A stretch of 64,000 nt of DNA from Phoronis australis (Eukaryota; Phoronida; Phoronidae), in contig NMRA01000364.1 of assembly GCA_002633005.1 (NCBI GenBank), forward strand, positions 181,075 to 245,074, read 5' to 3'. The position numbers were made by a program, and so were the translations under genes. Position 1 is the stretch's first letter. The number at the start of each line of letters is the position of its first letter. Of the stretch, positions 47,599-58,590 are shown in pieces. The notes under the pieces are model-generated. The model saw nothing but the letters and a program-made list of their open reading frames with translations. It was not told where the DNA came from and did no database searches.

Positions 47599-48324
47599 AA
47601 AGAAAAGGAGTGGAGCCCTTATAGCAAATGGCGAACGTCATTCCCAACGTCTAAACATAAACCCTTGACTAAAAAAAATCAGTAACAAGAACTTAAACCC
47701 CGTAACTAAAATGATGTGGAATGACCCTAGTAAAGTACCAATTTCTGATTATGACTATTCTGAATAAATTTAAATATAACTATTCTCCCCCTACCAAAAA
47801 ACATAAAAACTAAAGAGACACACAGTCATAGCACATGTCCAACAGAATAGTGGAACATCACTAATCAAAGAAAGGAAAAAACAAAAATATGCCCCACTAA
47901 CACATGTACCAGGTGGCATGGAAATTCTGGACTATGCTATGACAACACTCCAAATGTTGGTAATGACCTGGCGAGAGTATATATACGTTTTTTAATAAGC
48001 TAAGAAAAAACTGAACAATGAAAAGCACACCAGTCATAAAATGAGTATTCAGTAATACTTTAGTAGTGATATAGTGAAATATAAAATGATCTAGTCTTTC
48101 ATAAAATACATAGACTAAATGGAAAACTTAAACTTTATATACAAAAATAAACTATATAGCATCAACTAATACATAATACTATAGAAAGTATAGTCTTGAA
48201 TATATAAATAGACTATATAGTATGGAAACATAACTTATAACAAAAATATACTATTTAGTTTTAACGAATAAACACTACTATATAAAAATAATCGACCAAT
48301 ATGCTACTTAATTACTTATACTAC
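47599..48324. other. AT-rich 3' region of the PHD element
   Basis: Between the ORF stop (48325) and the polypurine tract lie about 700 bp with repeated ACTATATA-like and TAGTAT-like words and no open frame of note. It is the 3' untranslated part of the element on the minus strand. Confidence 0.4.
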
Positions 48325-49564
48325 TTAAATGGACACCACAATTCTCCTAGGACCAAGGGTAATGTCTCTGGGCAGCACGGGTACTGCGTGCTGGCCAAAT
48401 GCGTGGATCCAGGCGGATAGTACTTCAGCCGGCAACCTTGACATCAAGACCAGGACAACATACCAGTGGCTGCAAGCTGCTGGGCTGTTGATCCTGGGAT
48501 CAATCTCAAAGGAAGCCGAGTGAGGCCATTTCATGGTGCTACACATGAACCCCATAGACATTAGGTCTACGACGTGCATGCGCGGTCGCACAGGATAGGC
48601 CCCACATAAGAGGTTACCGAGATCCAGAATGTCCCTACAATCTCTTATCTCACGGTCCACCACTAACCTGTAGAGCACCGACAAGGCTTCAAACCTTATT
48701 CGATGCAGCGTGAGGTCAGCGAAGGTAAATGCTTCAGTTACCATGAAGAGGGCCGGTAAATGGTGCACATACGCGTGACGACGTAAATTCTCATCCTCTG
48801 TATGGTCTCCAGGAACGTGGAAACCACACAGAGGGCAAGAAAGAACCTCGCCTCGTTGAGGAGAGGGAGAGTAAGTCTCCCAACCAGCCTTCGGGCGGGT
48901 GGACGACTTCACTGGAACTCTTTTGTAGATGTTTTAGGTTTTTGGGAAGTCTCATCAACCACCTCTATGGGTACAGCGGGTTGAGACTCTGTAGCCACAC
49001 GGCCGGATGATTGAGGATCATCCAAAACGGAATCGTCCAGATCACCCTCCGAGGACAAGGATGTGGAGGGTTCCTGAGATACTGGACCACCTCTTTCCGC
49101 AGAAGTTGATGGGCCACTACCCACAGATGGCACCGGCACTGGCATACCCTCGTCCTGGGGGATGGGCATGACGGCGACGGTCGCTGAAACTGTTACCTGT
49201 GTAGGGGCATTCGCATTGCCCTTGAAAACGGGTAGATTTGGGTTTTCTTTCAACCCCGCGTCTTGACAAGAGAACCTAAAAATAAAAGCAATTTAACATG
49301 ATAAGTCAGACCGCCTAACGGGCTTGCACCGAGGGCAATAATATTTGTCGATGGTAGCCGCCACCTCACTGTTGATTCCGACACAACTACCATGATACTA
49401 TTCATCGCACGAATCACATTGGATCATAAATCCTCCGTTATCCGGGCGTCGACATACACAGTACAGCTGGTTATCAACAAGAAAGGGACTGTTAGAATTA
49501 CCCACAGCTAACATCCTTTTAATCCAAGTAGGCAACGTTTCCAATTTATCATTACAATTTTTAA
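48325..49564 (-). pseudogene. PHD-finger / C2H2-like gag-like protein of the element
   Basis: Reading from 49564 down, one frame gives a PHD finger: YCVCRRPDNGGFMIQCDSCD, then a stop where a Trp is expected, YHGSC, and YYCPRCK near 49320. After an acceptor (TTTTTAG, exon from about 49276) a frame open to 48909 encodes a Pro/Ser/acidic linker. The next frame (48912-48325) overlaps in -1 and encodes CPLCGFHVPGDHTEDE and LRRHAYVHHL, a C2H2-like motif, followed by a helical region with NSPAACSHWYVV. Such Cys/His plus 'NSPA..HW' regions occur in mobile-element proteins of invertebrates as I remember them. The nonsense codon and frame break suggest decay, although the -1 overlap could be real recoding. 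No catalytic domain is present. Confidence 0.55.
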
Positions 49565-49588
49565 CCGTGGAAACTGAATTATCAAGTC

Positions 49589-49687
49589 GGCGTCAGGTGT
49601 CGCACCAGGCCAAGACCAACATTGTAACGAAAAGGACATCACAACATAGAGACGCCACAGCTGAGACTGACGTCACCATTTACTACA
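49589..49687 (-). repeat. Terminal direct repeat (5' side) of the PHD element
   Basis: About 95% identical to 47049-47144 plus 47582-47584, containing GTGTCGCACCAG and GACATCACAACATAGAGACG. It keeps the uninterrupted CATTTACT. Confidence 0.8.
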
Positions 49688-49692
49688 AGTCT

Positions 49693-50737
49693 TACAACAT
49701 CTCACTCATATTGTTAAGAGATCGGACTGGAGCGGGTTTCAAACCCCAGACAGCCTGCCACACTAAAAGAATGCATGTGAGGGTGAGTCCAAAACATGAG
49801 TGACGTAATGAAACACCCCTATAAGAAGAGTCAATTAATAATAAAGTGACGCGAAACTGTAACTCTATAATTCACAAAGGGAGGGCGCACCCGTCACACT
49901 CCCCCAACCTCAGATCTAATGTAAGTTATTTAACAGAGATCAAAATTAAACAGTAGTAACAGTGAGCAACAACTTCAGTTTGTGATAAGATATTCAAGAT
50001 ATTTAAATGACAACAATAACATTAGTAATTCACATATACAAAGACCTGACCGGTAGGACCGTAATAAAATAGAAATAAAATATCTGTGTAGAAAATGACA
50101 ACAATTAATTACTGAGAAACAATTAACAATAATAATAACAATGTTCAACTCAAACTCCAATTTAGGCAACTTGACTGCATTCCCACTCTGTTAATTTAAC
50201 TTCGTCCCCATTGAATTTCGCGAGCACCACATCTTTAAACGGAGCCCTCTCCCTATACAACTCCCCCATCTTCACTCTTCGCTTGACCTCCCAAACTCTC
50301 TTTCAGTATTTTCTGTTCTCGACCTCTTCTCTCCTGTAGAGGGTGGCAGTATGGTTTGTCTTTTTCTGGTGGCGTTGGGTCTGGTGAGCACGAGGTGACT
50401 TAAAACCACATGGGCACGCGTAAAGTATCACAGTCTGGCAACACGTTGCTTCATAACTAATTACTTCCGACACCTTGTTAAACAATTAAGCAACTCTAAA
50501 ACTTTTAGGAGAAACTATAGGAGACTTGCAACACGTCACTCATATTGTTAAAGAGATCGGACTGGAGCAGATTTCAAAGCCCAGACAGCCTGCCAAAACT
50601 ACTAGTGAGCGACCTTATATACACGTGAGGTTGAGTCCAGAACACGAGTGACGTAATGAAACACCCCTATAAGAAGATTCAATGAAGTGGCGCGAAACTG
50701 AAACTATAATTCACAAAGGGAGGGCGCGCCCGTCACA
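49693..50737 (-). mobile_element. Small TRIM-like LTR retroelement
   Basis: Direct repeats 49693-49898 and 50527-50737 (about 210 bp, sharing ATATTGTTA-AGAGATCGG, GACGTAATGAAACACCCC and CACAAAGGGAGGGCG) flank about 630 bp. On the minus strand they start TGTGACGGG and end TTGCA or TTGTA. A polypurine tract GAGGTTGGGGGAG (49899-49911) stands directly before the downstream repeat. The size and absence of pol fit a terminal-repeat-in-miniature element. It directly adjoins the PHD element. No target duplication is visible. Confidence 0.75.
50303..50485 (-). CDS. Short ORF with C2H2-like motif inside the TRIM-like element
   Basis: Sixty codons begin about 40 bp after the upstream LTR. YACPCGFKSPRAHQTQRH has spacing close to a zinc finger (C-x-C, then H and H), ending in a basic tail. 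It may be the start of a gag protein. Real translation is not established. Confidence 0.35.
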   Translation of the reverse strand: MFNKVSEVISYEATCCQTVILYACPCGFKSPRAHQTQRHQKKTNHTATLYRREEVENRKY

Positions 50738-51378
50738 AAAGAATTTTAATGAAAATTGTATTGTGACGGGAAATTCTTGCATCTATTTTACTGTCTAGTA
50801 CAACAAAAAATAATTTCGGCATTGAAATGCTGTTCAAAGTTTTCCAATAATAGAACTCTTGGTATTGTGAGTAAGCTACTTTTAGCAATGCTATTGGCCT
50901 TGTTATTGCAATATTTAAACTTCAGTGCTGACTGATTTTGTTGCCTGCTTGCACATAACAGCATATAGTTACTCCGGTTAGTTTGGGATTCAGGATTCAC
51001 GTACTGAGAAAATTACAAAATCGTATTTCATGCACAAATTATAAGGAGCATATGTGGATGCAACAGATACCAGTTATATACCGTATTTGTTTCACATGTT
51101 CATTAATTTTGTTCGGATTAAAAGTACGCTTCGATAACGGAGTTGACTGATCTAACTTCCATATGTTTATTATTAAACATTCTCAAGTGAGCAGTTCTTT
51201 TGGGAAGTGTTAAGTGGCCCTTATTGGGCAGTTGGTTGTACTATCGTGTTTACTGCAGGTTCATGTGCAGTTTACCTTTACTCATTTGAACAAACACGCT
51301 GGAGAGCATCAAACGCAGGCGTCCTGCACGTTGCAGGACTAGACGAAGAGAGAGCCAATTCCCATGATGCCCCAGTCT
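50738..51378. other. No gene recognised
   Basis: AT-rich sequence with no recognisable domain or repeat. Confidence 0.4.
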
Positions 51379-51642
51379 TGTGACAACGCTAAAATTCACA
51401 ACATCCGGCCACTAATGGAAACTAGCGGACGAACACCCACTTACGAGACCACATGAAAGACGAGTCCACACAAACCTACGTTCACAACAGTATTGTGCTT
51501 GTGCTCACTGAACTACTGAAGGTCCTCCTCATTCAAGTTTTCATCAGGGAAGGTTTTATGGAAACAAAGACGATGACAATATCAATGACATTTTTAACAC
51601 GGTGACCTTAAATAGACGTTACCACTCACCAGCGTTGTCACA
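51379..51642. mobile_element. Possible small inverted-repeat element
   Basis: TGTGACAACGCT at 51379-51390 and its exact complement at 51631-51642 bound 264 bp of non-coding sequence. No target duplication is visible. Confidence 0.4.
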
Positions 51643-51677
51643 AACCCCTGCCTCATTCAGTTCTTGTTCCTTTTTGT

Positions 51678-52478
51678 AGTTTAGTAGTTTATTGTTTTTC
51701 AACAATACACTTATAACAGTTCATTTAAAGGGCGAATGAGGAAAAAGGAGGGGGGACTTTCACTCGCACACTCATACACACAATCATTCACACACTTCAT
51801 CATTTAATAGAAATAACACTACATAATATATGAATGTAATCAGGGCTCAACATTAACTTTTTAAGCCTTTTGCCCTTCGGGCAAGTAGTTGAAATTTTTA
51901 CAAAATCACTTGCCCCAATTACTATCTTAAATAAGACCGTGCATGTGCAAACCTAGGTAGGCTAATGTGTTGCCGTAGGGCTGTCTGTGCTTAGCCTCCT
52001 CTAGTGCTGTGCATGTTATATACTTGAGTTGCTAGTTTTTGATGATTCTTTTAGAAACATTTATTTATAAGGTGTGTCAAAACACTAGAGAGACAAATTA
52101 GCAGAGTAACTATGCTATCTGAACCATTGTCTCACAGGCGCCGAAATGAGCTAGGACATGAACTCTAGACACTTCTGTGTATTCATTAGTTAAAATACGC
52201 CCTCATGCTTTAATTTAGTCTGGATTTGTGTTGTTGTCTATCCTGAACTTGATTTTGCTATCCGTAAAAATCTTGCACAGTTTTGGTCATCGGTACCTTG
52301 TACTAGTTTAAAATCAAATTTTAACATATGAGAATGCCACACATACTTTTATTTTCGATAAATAATTACATTTTTGAAAAATAGACCTCGAAAAAGTCAC
52401 CCTTCAGAACGACAATCCTGAGGACTGTATTCCTCTTCTTTTGGAGTTGTCACCGGGAGCTGGGAATTCACATTTTTC
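51678..52478 (+). repeat. Segmental repeat D, copy 1
   Basis: About 800 bp beginning AGTTTAGTAGTTTATTGTT is repeated in the same orientation at 55101-55881. From 51841 it contains one arm of a CAGGGCTCAACATTAAC-ended hAT-like element, related in inverse orientation to the right half of the element at 52591-54830. Confidence 0.85.
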
Positions 52479-52590
52479 CTCTAGAATAACTTGATCTAGA
52501 ACAACTTGCTCTCAGTCAACAGTGTCCGCAGTAAACACCCTACACCTTGCAACATTTTCACGTTGATAAGGCAATAGACAGTTTGTCACT

Positions 52591-54830
52591 CAGGGCTCAA
52601 CACTAACGGTTGCCCGATTGCCTGTGTACATGTAGATTTTGCGTCGGGCAAGTGAAATTTGAAAAGTACTTGCCCGATGGGCAAGTTAAAAAGCTAGCCT
52701 CATAGGCAAATAGATCCTAAAATTGTCTGCTCGACATTTGCTCCAAAGTAACGAACCCCGACACAAGCCTAAAAACCGTCGAAAAAGCCCCTGTGGCCGT
52801 CAAAGTTCGAAACTTTCGTCTTCGAATGAGCACCAAAAGGAAAATAGAACGAATGTGTTGCAGAGTGTACAGATGACGCTCGCGGTTAAATCCTTTTGAT
52901 TCTCTGAACGTTCCCTGCAGTTTCTGAATAAGTTGTCACGTGATACTACTGATCGTCTCCACTCTGGCAAAACGTCTAAACATGGAAGCCGTCCACGCCT
53001 GGACGGCATTGGTTTAGTTGCCAAAAAACGAGTTCAGGAAGAATCAAAGCAATAATATCAAACGAAAAGAGTGCGGGGATGGGTTCCGTCATGGGAAATT
53101 AGGTTTTCTGGCCTGCGAGACAGTGAACAAGGGATGATGTTTGATTTTTGCCGGCGTTTACCCATGTTCAGCTGGAAGCACCGCGTTCGTCTGCGGATGT
53201 AAGTCATACAGATAAGCGCAAAAGCTAAAAAGTGAATGATTGACGACATATTTTCTACACTACACAGCAGTTTAAAAGGCCTGGTATTTATTCAGGGGGA
53301 ATTCCAAAGGACATTCTTATGAATTCCCGGCTCCCGGTGCCGACTCCCGAAAGAAGAGGAATACGGTCTTAGGGATTGCCGCTCTGAAGCCTGAAGGGTT
53401 ACTTTTTCGCGGTATATCTATTTTTCAAAAATTTAATTATTTATTGAAAATAAAAGTATATTTGGCATTATTATATGTTAAAATTTCATTTTAATTTAAT
53501 ACAAGGTACCGATGACCAAAACTGTGCAAGATTTTTACGGATAGCAAAAACTGAAATTCAGGCGTGTGTTCAGTAGACGCTAGGACCTAGCTAAAACCTA
53601 GTCAAAGTCACGTGTTCTCATTTTGAAATACACGGCAATTTCTGACGTAATCTCGCGAAGTCTTGTATTTAGCGAGGTCCTAGCGCTACTGAACGGGAGG
53701 CTGGTTAGCAACAACTCGAAGTTTAATGCTAGCCTTGGTACAAAGCTGTATATGAATATACAGCTTTGCACCGATGCGGCTAAAAAAGTGGTAAGATAAA
53801 ATCTGACACAAAATTAGCGTCATTAAAAACTACAGTCTTCCTTGAGTAATTTAAATTATTTAATGGTGTTGGCAAAAATGGCGTACTACCGTTATTCTGC
53901 TGCTTAAGTTGTGGAGCGGCGCTATGAAATTTTGCGTTGCCAGTTTCTTTTTTCGCTGATTCTTCAATCAACTGTTGTTCTTTCACGAGGTTGCGTACAC
54001 GTCACAACAAATTATCATAATTGGTTTCACCTCATTAAAAGGTTTTAGAATTTTGGTACCGAAAAATCAAATTTCCGAAGAAATTTTGTTGCTTCCAAGC
54101 TATCATTGTCTCCTGAGAGATGTCGCAAAAATTTAGGAAATGGCGCGTGACACGAGCGTACTGTTTTCATTGTTAGAAAAGGGAGAGAGTTCCGCAAGAA
54201 AATGAAGTTTATTGCATTGCTTTTCACTTAAACGGCTGTAACGGGCAAGGTGAGCGTCGGTTGACTCCCAGATTTTGCATGCACACCGTCCGGTCTTTAG
54301 CTTTACATGTTGATACAAGTTTTATGGCGCGGTGACGAGCAGAACTACCTTGGCTGTGTGCAATTTCGCTGTCTACGGAAGAAATATAAACGCAGTGGCA
54401 CCTAGCTGTATTTTGACGACGGTCTTCATACAGCTAGCTGGCTGGCTAGTTTAATGCATGAGGACGTATACACTAATGAATATACAGAAGTGTCTAGAGT
54501 TCATGCCCTAGCTCATTTCGGCGCCTGTGAACGTGTGACAATGGTTCAGATACCATAGTTACTCTTCTAATTTGTCTCTCTAGTGTTTTGACACACCTTA
54601 TAAATAAATGTTCTGTAAGAAAAAAATAGCAACTCGTGTATATAGCTTGCACAACACAAGAGGAGGCTCAGCACAGGCAGCCCTACGGTAACACATTTCC
54701 TACGTGTGCACATGCCCGGTGCTATTTGGGATTGTACTAATGGGGCAAGTGAATTCGTTGTTAGGGCAAGTAAAAATTTCAACTACTTGCCCGAAGGGCA
54801 AGTGGCTTAAAAAGTTAATGTTGAGCCCTG
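52591..54830. mobile_element. 2.24-kb hAT-like element with TCACT duplication
   Basis: The ends CAGGGCTCAACACTAAC and the complement of CAGGGCTCAACATTAAC bound the insertion; TCACT is duplicated at 52586-52590 and 54831-54835 and single at the empty site 58186-58190. The sub-terminal regions are rich in TTGCCCG/CGGGCAAG words. No transposase is recognised; short minus-strand frames at 53780-53986 and 54045-54318 have no known domain. Five-base duplications occur in some hAT lineages, and CAGGG ends agree with hAT. Confidence 0.75.
53568..53694. mobile_element. 127-bp MITE (GTTCAGTAG / CGCTAGGACCT)
   Basis: Inverted ends of about 28 bp, GTTCAGTAG-CGCTAGGACCT-GCTAAA, enclose a core with TCACGTGTTCTCATTTTG. 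It is nested in the hAT-like element. Decayed relatives lie at 9236-9302 and 12250-12362. Confidence 0.75.
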
Positions 54831-55100
54831 TCACTATTGTAGTAAACGTGTGTCAAACTACTGACCCTGTGCAGCTAGCTCTGCGTTTTTTATTGCTTCT
54901 CAAATAAATAGCCCAGAAAGCGAACCATTATATCCAGACTATCTCGGTATGAGAGGGTCGGCATCTCGCCTTCATATTTCGGTCTTCTGTCCTTCTGGTC
55001 TGCGAGAACAAGTATTCTGCAAATAGGTCTAGTTGTTGTGAAAGTAAAAGCTACTGATATGAAAGATGAGTTAAATAGGCAATAATATGCCCTCGAACAG

Positions 55101-55881
55101 AGTTTAGTAGTTTATTGTTCTTCAACAATACACTTATAACAGTTCATTTAAAGGGCGAACAAGGAAAAAGGACTTTCACTCGCATACTCATACACACAAT
55201 CATTCACACACTTCATCATTTAATAGAAATAACACTAAATAATATATGAATGTAATCAGGGCTCAACATTAACTTTTTAAGCCACTTGCCCTTCGGGCAT
55301 ATAGTTGAATTTTTTACAAAATCACAAGTACTATCTTAAATAGCACCGTGCATGTGCAAACCTAGGTAAGGTACTGTGTTACCGTACGGCTGTCTGTGCT
55401 GAGCCTCTAGTGCTGTGCATGCTATATACTTGAGTTGCTATTTTTTGACGATTCTTCTAGAAACATTTATTTATAAGGTGTATCAAAATACTAGAGAGAC
55501 AAATTAGCAGAGTAACTATGCTATATCAACCAGTGTCTCACAGGCGCCGAAATGAGCTAGGACACGAACTCTAGACACTTCTGTGTATTCATTAGTTAAA
55601 ATACGCCCTCATGCATTAAATTAGTCTGGATTTGTGTTGTCTAACCTGAACTTGAATTTGCTATCCGTAAAAATCTCGCACAGTTTTGGTCATCGCTACC
55701 TTGTATTAGTTTAAAATCAAATTTTAACATATAATAATGCCACACATAATTTTATTTTCGATAGATAATTACATTTTTGAAAAATAGACCTCGAAAAAGT
55801 CACCCTTCAGAACGACAATCCTGAGAACCGTATTCCTCTTCTTTTGGAGTCACCACCGGGAGCCGGGAATTCACATTTTTC
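55101..55881 (+). repeat. Segmental repeat D, copy 2
   Basis: It matches 51678-52478 with scattered substitutions and small indels, including the CAGGGCTCAACATTAAC terminus at 55257. It breaks off at TTTTTC/CACAAACAGC. Confidence 0.85.
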
Positions 55882-55980
55882 ACAAACAGCAAAGTGCTCA
55901 TCACGCGGTATCAAAGTGGCAATAAATGCATGCACAAATGTAGTATCATGCTTCATGTTGTTGGAAATAATACATGCATT

Positions 55981-56834
55981 TCAACATTGGAGCTCTTCGG
56001 TCTTAAAATATACTGCAAATGGATGAAGAGTAGATTGGGAATTGTTCCAACGGAACCACTGAACAGCATTCTGCAAAATAAATGAATAATTATCAGCAAA
56101 ATCTAACATAACAATTGCTGTGTCTACTTCTCGGTTATCTTTCATTGGGCTTTCGAAATAAAATTGTGTTGTCTGAGTGAACCAAAGCAATCCTCAGTTT
56201 TGTGGACAAAGTCTTCCACAGTTGAGGTGAAATTCGACAAGATGATAGTAGAATCCATGTGCATCCACTGCTTATAACTAATCATGTCAAGGTCGTTGTC
56301 GTTGAGCTCTCGGATCAGATGGTCTTCCAGAGCATCTTTGCCTGGGCATGAATTGTAAAAACTAATGGCTTTGTTATTTTAAGAACCATTTTAGTAGTTT
56401 CAATTTTAAAACTTGAGAAGAACATTCTCACAATACAAGACAAAACGATTTGAAATGTATTTTTCATAACCTACATTAAAGCTCAGTAATCCTTGAAGCA
56501 CATTGATCAATGCAGTGAGTGAGAATATTACTTACTTGTAATGTCCTTTGTGTGACACAAGAATGCAAGTTAAAAACTGTTTCTCATGGTGCATACAAAG
56601 TTCATCTTTATAAAAATGTGACAATCCAGTTCTCCAGGACAGAAGTTTCCTTTTTTGTAGATCAAGGTCTTTTATAAGAATGACACCTTGCTGTCGGCTC
56701 AAATACGTTTTGTGGCACGGACTGTTGAGGCGAATGCCAATCTTACGTGGACTTGGCATTCTTTTAGTTGCTTTGTTAGAACAGGAGTGATCTTCAACAC
56801 GAGCCTGACTGCTTGACATAATGTGGAATGACAC
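55981..56834 (-). pseudogene. Broken mobile-element protein (FADNYSF...HWNN-type family)
   Basis: Three minus-strand pieces look like one decayed protein. First, 56834-56532 (RQQGVILIKDLDLQKRKLLS, CMHHEKQF). Second, about 56350-56150 in another frame (ALEDHLIRELNDND, YKQWMHMDSTIILSNFTSTV, LRQHNFISKAQ). Third, 56190-55981 (LDFADNYSFILQNAVQWFRW, NNSQSTLHPFAVYFK). This succession resembles an unnamed transposon-borne protein that I recall from cnidarian and arthropod genomes. Frame changes, a stop between pieces two and three and missing ends show it is dead. The superfamily is not assigned. Confidence 0.55.
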
Positions 56835-58075
56835 TAAGTGAAAATGATGCTATTGGTTTTGAATGGAAATGCTTTTGACAAATCTTATTGTTTGGTATTT
56901 TCAGGATGATGAATATTATTGGTTGTTACTTCTGCATTTCGCACTTGAAGCTTTCAGCCTTTTCCTTATAAGGAGTTTTGTTGGTTGTGACCTTATGACC
57001 CTATCATAGTCCCTGACATACTTGTAGTAAGGTTTGCAACCAACATGACACTGTCCTTTGGAATAAATTCAATAACCTGAGCCTGAAAATCATTACTTCC
57101 ATCGATATTATGACCTTACTGCCATTGCAGATGAGAAAATTTTATGAAAATCCTCAATTTACGAAAGAGTCGTTGAAACCATGAAGGATTTTAAACACAA
57201 AATTTCTTTTTGGTTTTCTAATCTTCATACATGTTTTGCTTTATGACAAAAAAGGCAATATCATTGTAAACTGCAGACATTGTTTTTTTTCGGGTGCCAG
57301 AAATGGCTAAGAAATGCGTTACTTAACTGAAGCTGCTTTTTAGTGCCACGTAGCTTCAACATTGACCACCAAAATAGGTTGTTAATTACTTTTTACAGTT
57401 AACAGTAATAAGAAATTTACGTATTGACATTTAAAGTGCTTTCATCTCTTTTATTTAATATTCTGGAGCCAATCAAATGTCAGAATTCGGGATTCGCGAT
57501 CACAGTTTTTTGGCATTTTGGACCCCTTAGTTCAGGTATGACATTTGCTAGGTGAACTCTTGTGATTGATTGTGACAACTTGGTATCCAATTAATCCATA
57601 CAAGCATTTTCAGGACAATCAAACGCTTAATTTTGAAGTGAGAGGCCTCCAAAATCTGAAAAAATCGCAGTTTCAATTCGCGAGGTCAAAATAGGATGTG
57701 TTACCCAATATTGTGAAGGGCCATATCTCGGAGACCCTTTCACTTAGGTGAATAAAATGTTGCAGGTAATCATTGAGTACCATAATTAAATCTCAGTAAA
57801 TTTTCATACAATTCTGAGATGTTGACCTGACTCCATCTAAGTGATTTCATGTGGAATGACCCAAATGTAATTTTAATATCTATCAACGTGAAGAACTTGA
57901 AGGACAGACCAGTCCAGACATAACTTCTGTTGGTTACATAAGTAAATAAAACTAACTCTGACCTCATGCTTAAGCACGGGTAGCAGCTAGTTTATGGGGA
58001 GCACAGGAAGCTCGGGACCTTGTATGTCAAAGGTCAGACTCGGCTGACCTTGTGCAACAACATCCACAGCACTAG
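56835..58075. other. No gene recognised
   Basis: AT-rich non-coding interval between transposon relics with no recognisable domain. Confidence 0.4.
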
Positions 58076-58456
58076 TTCCTCTAGAACAACTTGATCTAGA
58101 GCAACTTGCTCTCAGTCAACAGTGTCCGCAGTAAACACCCTACACCTTGCAACATCTACACGTTGATAAGACAATAGGCAGTTTGTCACTATTGTAGTAA
58201 ACATGTGTAACAAACTACTGACCCTGTGCGGCTAGCTCTGCGTTTTTTATTGCTACTCAAATAAATAGCCCAGAAAGCGAACCATTATATCCAGGCTATC
58301 TCGGTATGAGAGGGTCGGCATCTCGCCTTCATATTTCGGTCCTCTGTCCTGGTCTGCGAGAACAAGTTGTCTGCAAATAGGTCTAGTTGTTGTGAAAGTA
58401 AAAGCTACTGATATGAAAGATGAGTGAAATAGACAATAATATGCCCTCGAACAGAG
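58076..58456 (+). repeat. Repeat family R, copy 2 (uninterrupted, empty site)
   Basis: This 381-bp repeat runs from TTCCTCTAGAA to CTCGAACAGAG and carries a single TCACT at 58186-58190, where copy 1 holds the 2.24-kb insertion. It lies directly downstream (minus strand) of the gypsy gag-protease relic, so it may be that element's LTR. Confidence 0.75.
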
Positions 58457-58590
58457 GTAAAAAGCTTCCAGTATTTGTAATGTGCTCTAGTGCAAACTCA
58501 CAATCGCTCGAATCAAACACATTTCAATTACTGGCTGTCAAAACTCACTCTAAAAAGTCACGTGGGTAACACATATCTGAAGTGAGCTTG

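Larger units (their letters stand above)
47049..49687 (-). mobile_element. LTR-like element carrying a PHD finger and C2H2-like ORF
   Basis: A direct repeat of about 99 bp (49589-49687; the other copy begins at 47049 and resumes after a MITE, ending 47584) flanks minus-strand coding sequence. Read on the minus strand the repeat begins TGTAGTAAATG, and the downstream copy is preceded directly by a polypurine tract, AGGGAAGGGAGGAA (47585-47598), as in LTR retroelements. Inside are a PHD-finger exon, an acidic linker and a cysteine/histidine motif region. No reverse transcriptase, protease or integrase was found, so the element is non-autonomous or deleted. No target-site duplication or convincing primer-binding site is visible. 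A captured host gene between unrelated repeats is the alternative. Confidence 0.55.
52476..55102 (+). repeat. Repeat family R, copy 1, split by a hAT-like insertion
   Basis: The flanks 52476-52590 and 54831-55102 together match the continuous copy at 58076-58456. On the minus strand R contains AATAAA and starts near TGTTCGAGGGCAT, so it may be a solo LTR, but its ends are not proven. Confidence 0.75.

Noticed and set aside
50303-50485. Host C2H2 zinc-finger gene
   Set aside because: It lies between two LTRs and is too short; treated as part of the retroelement.
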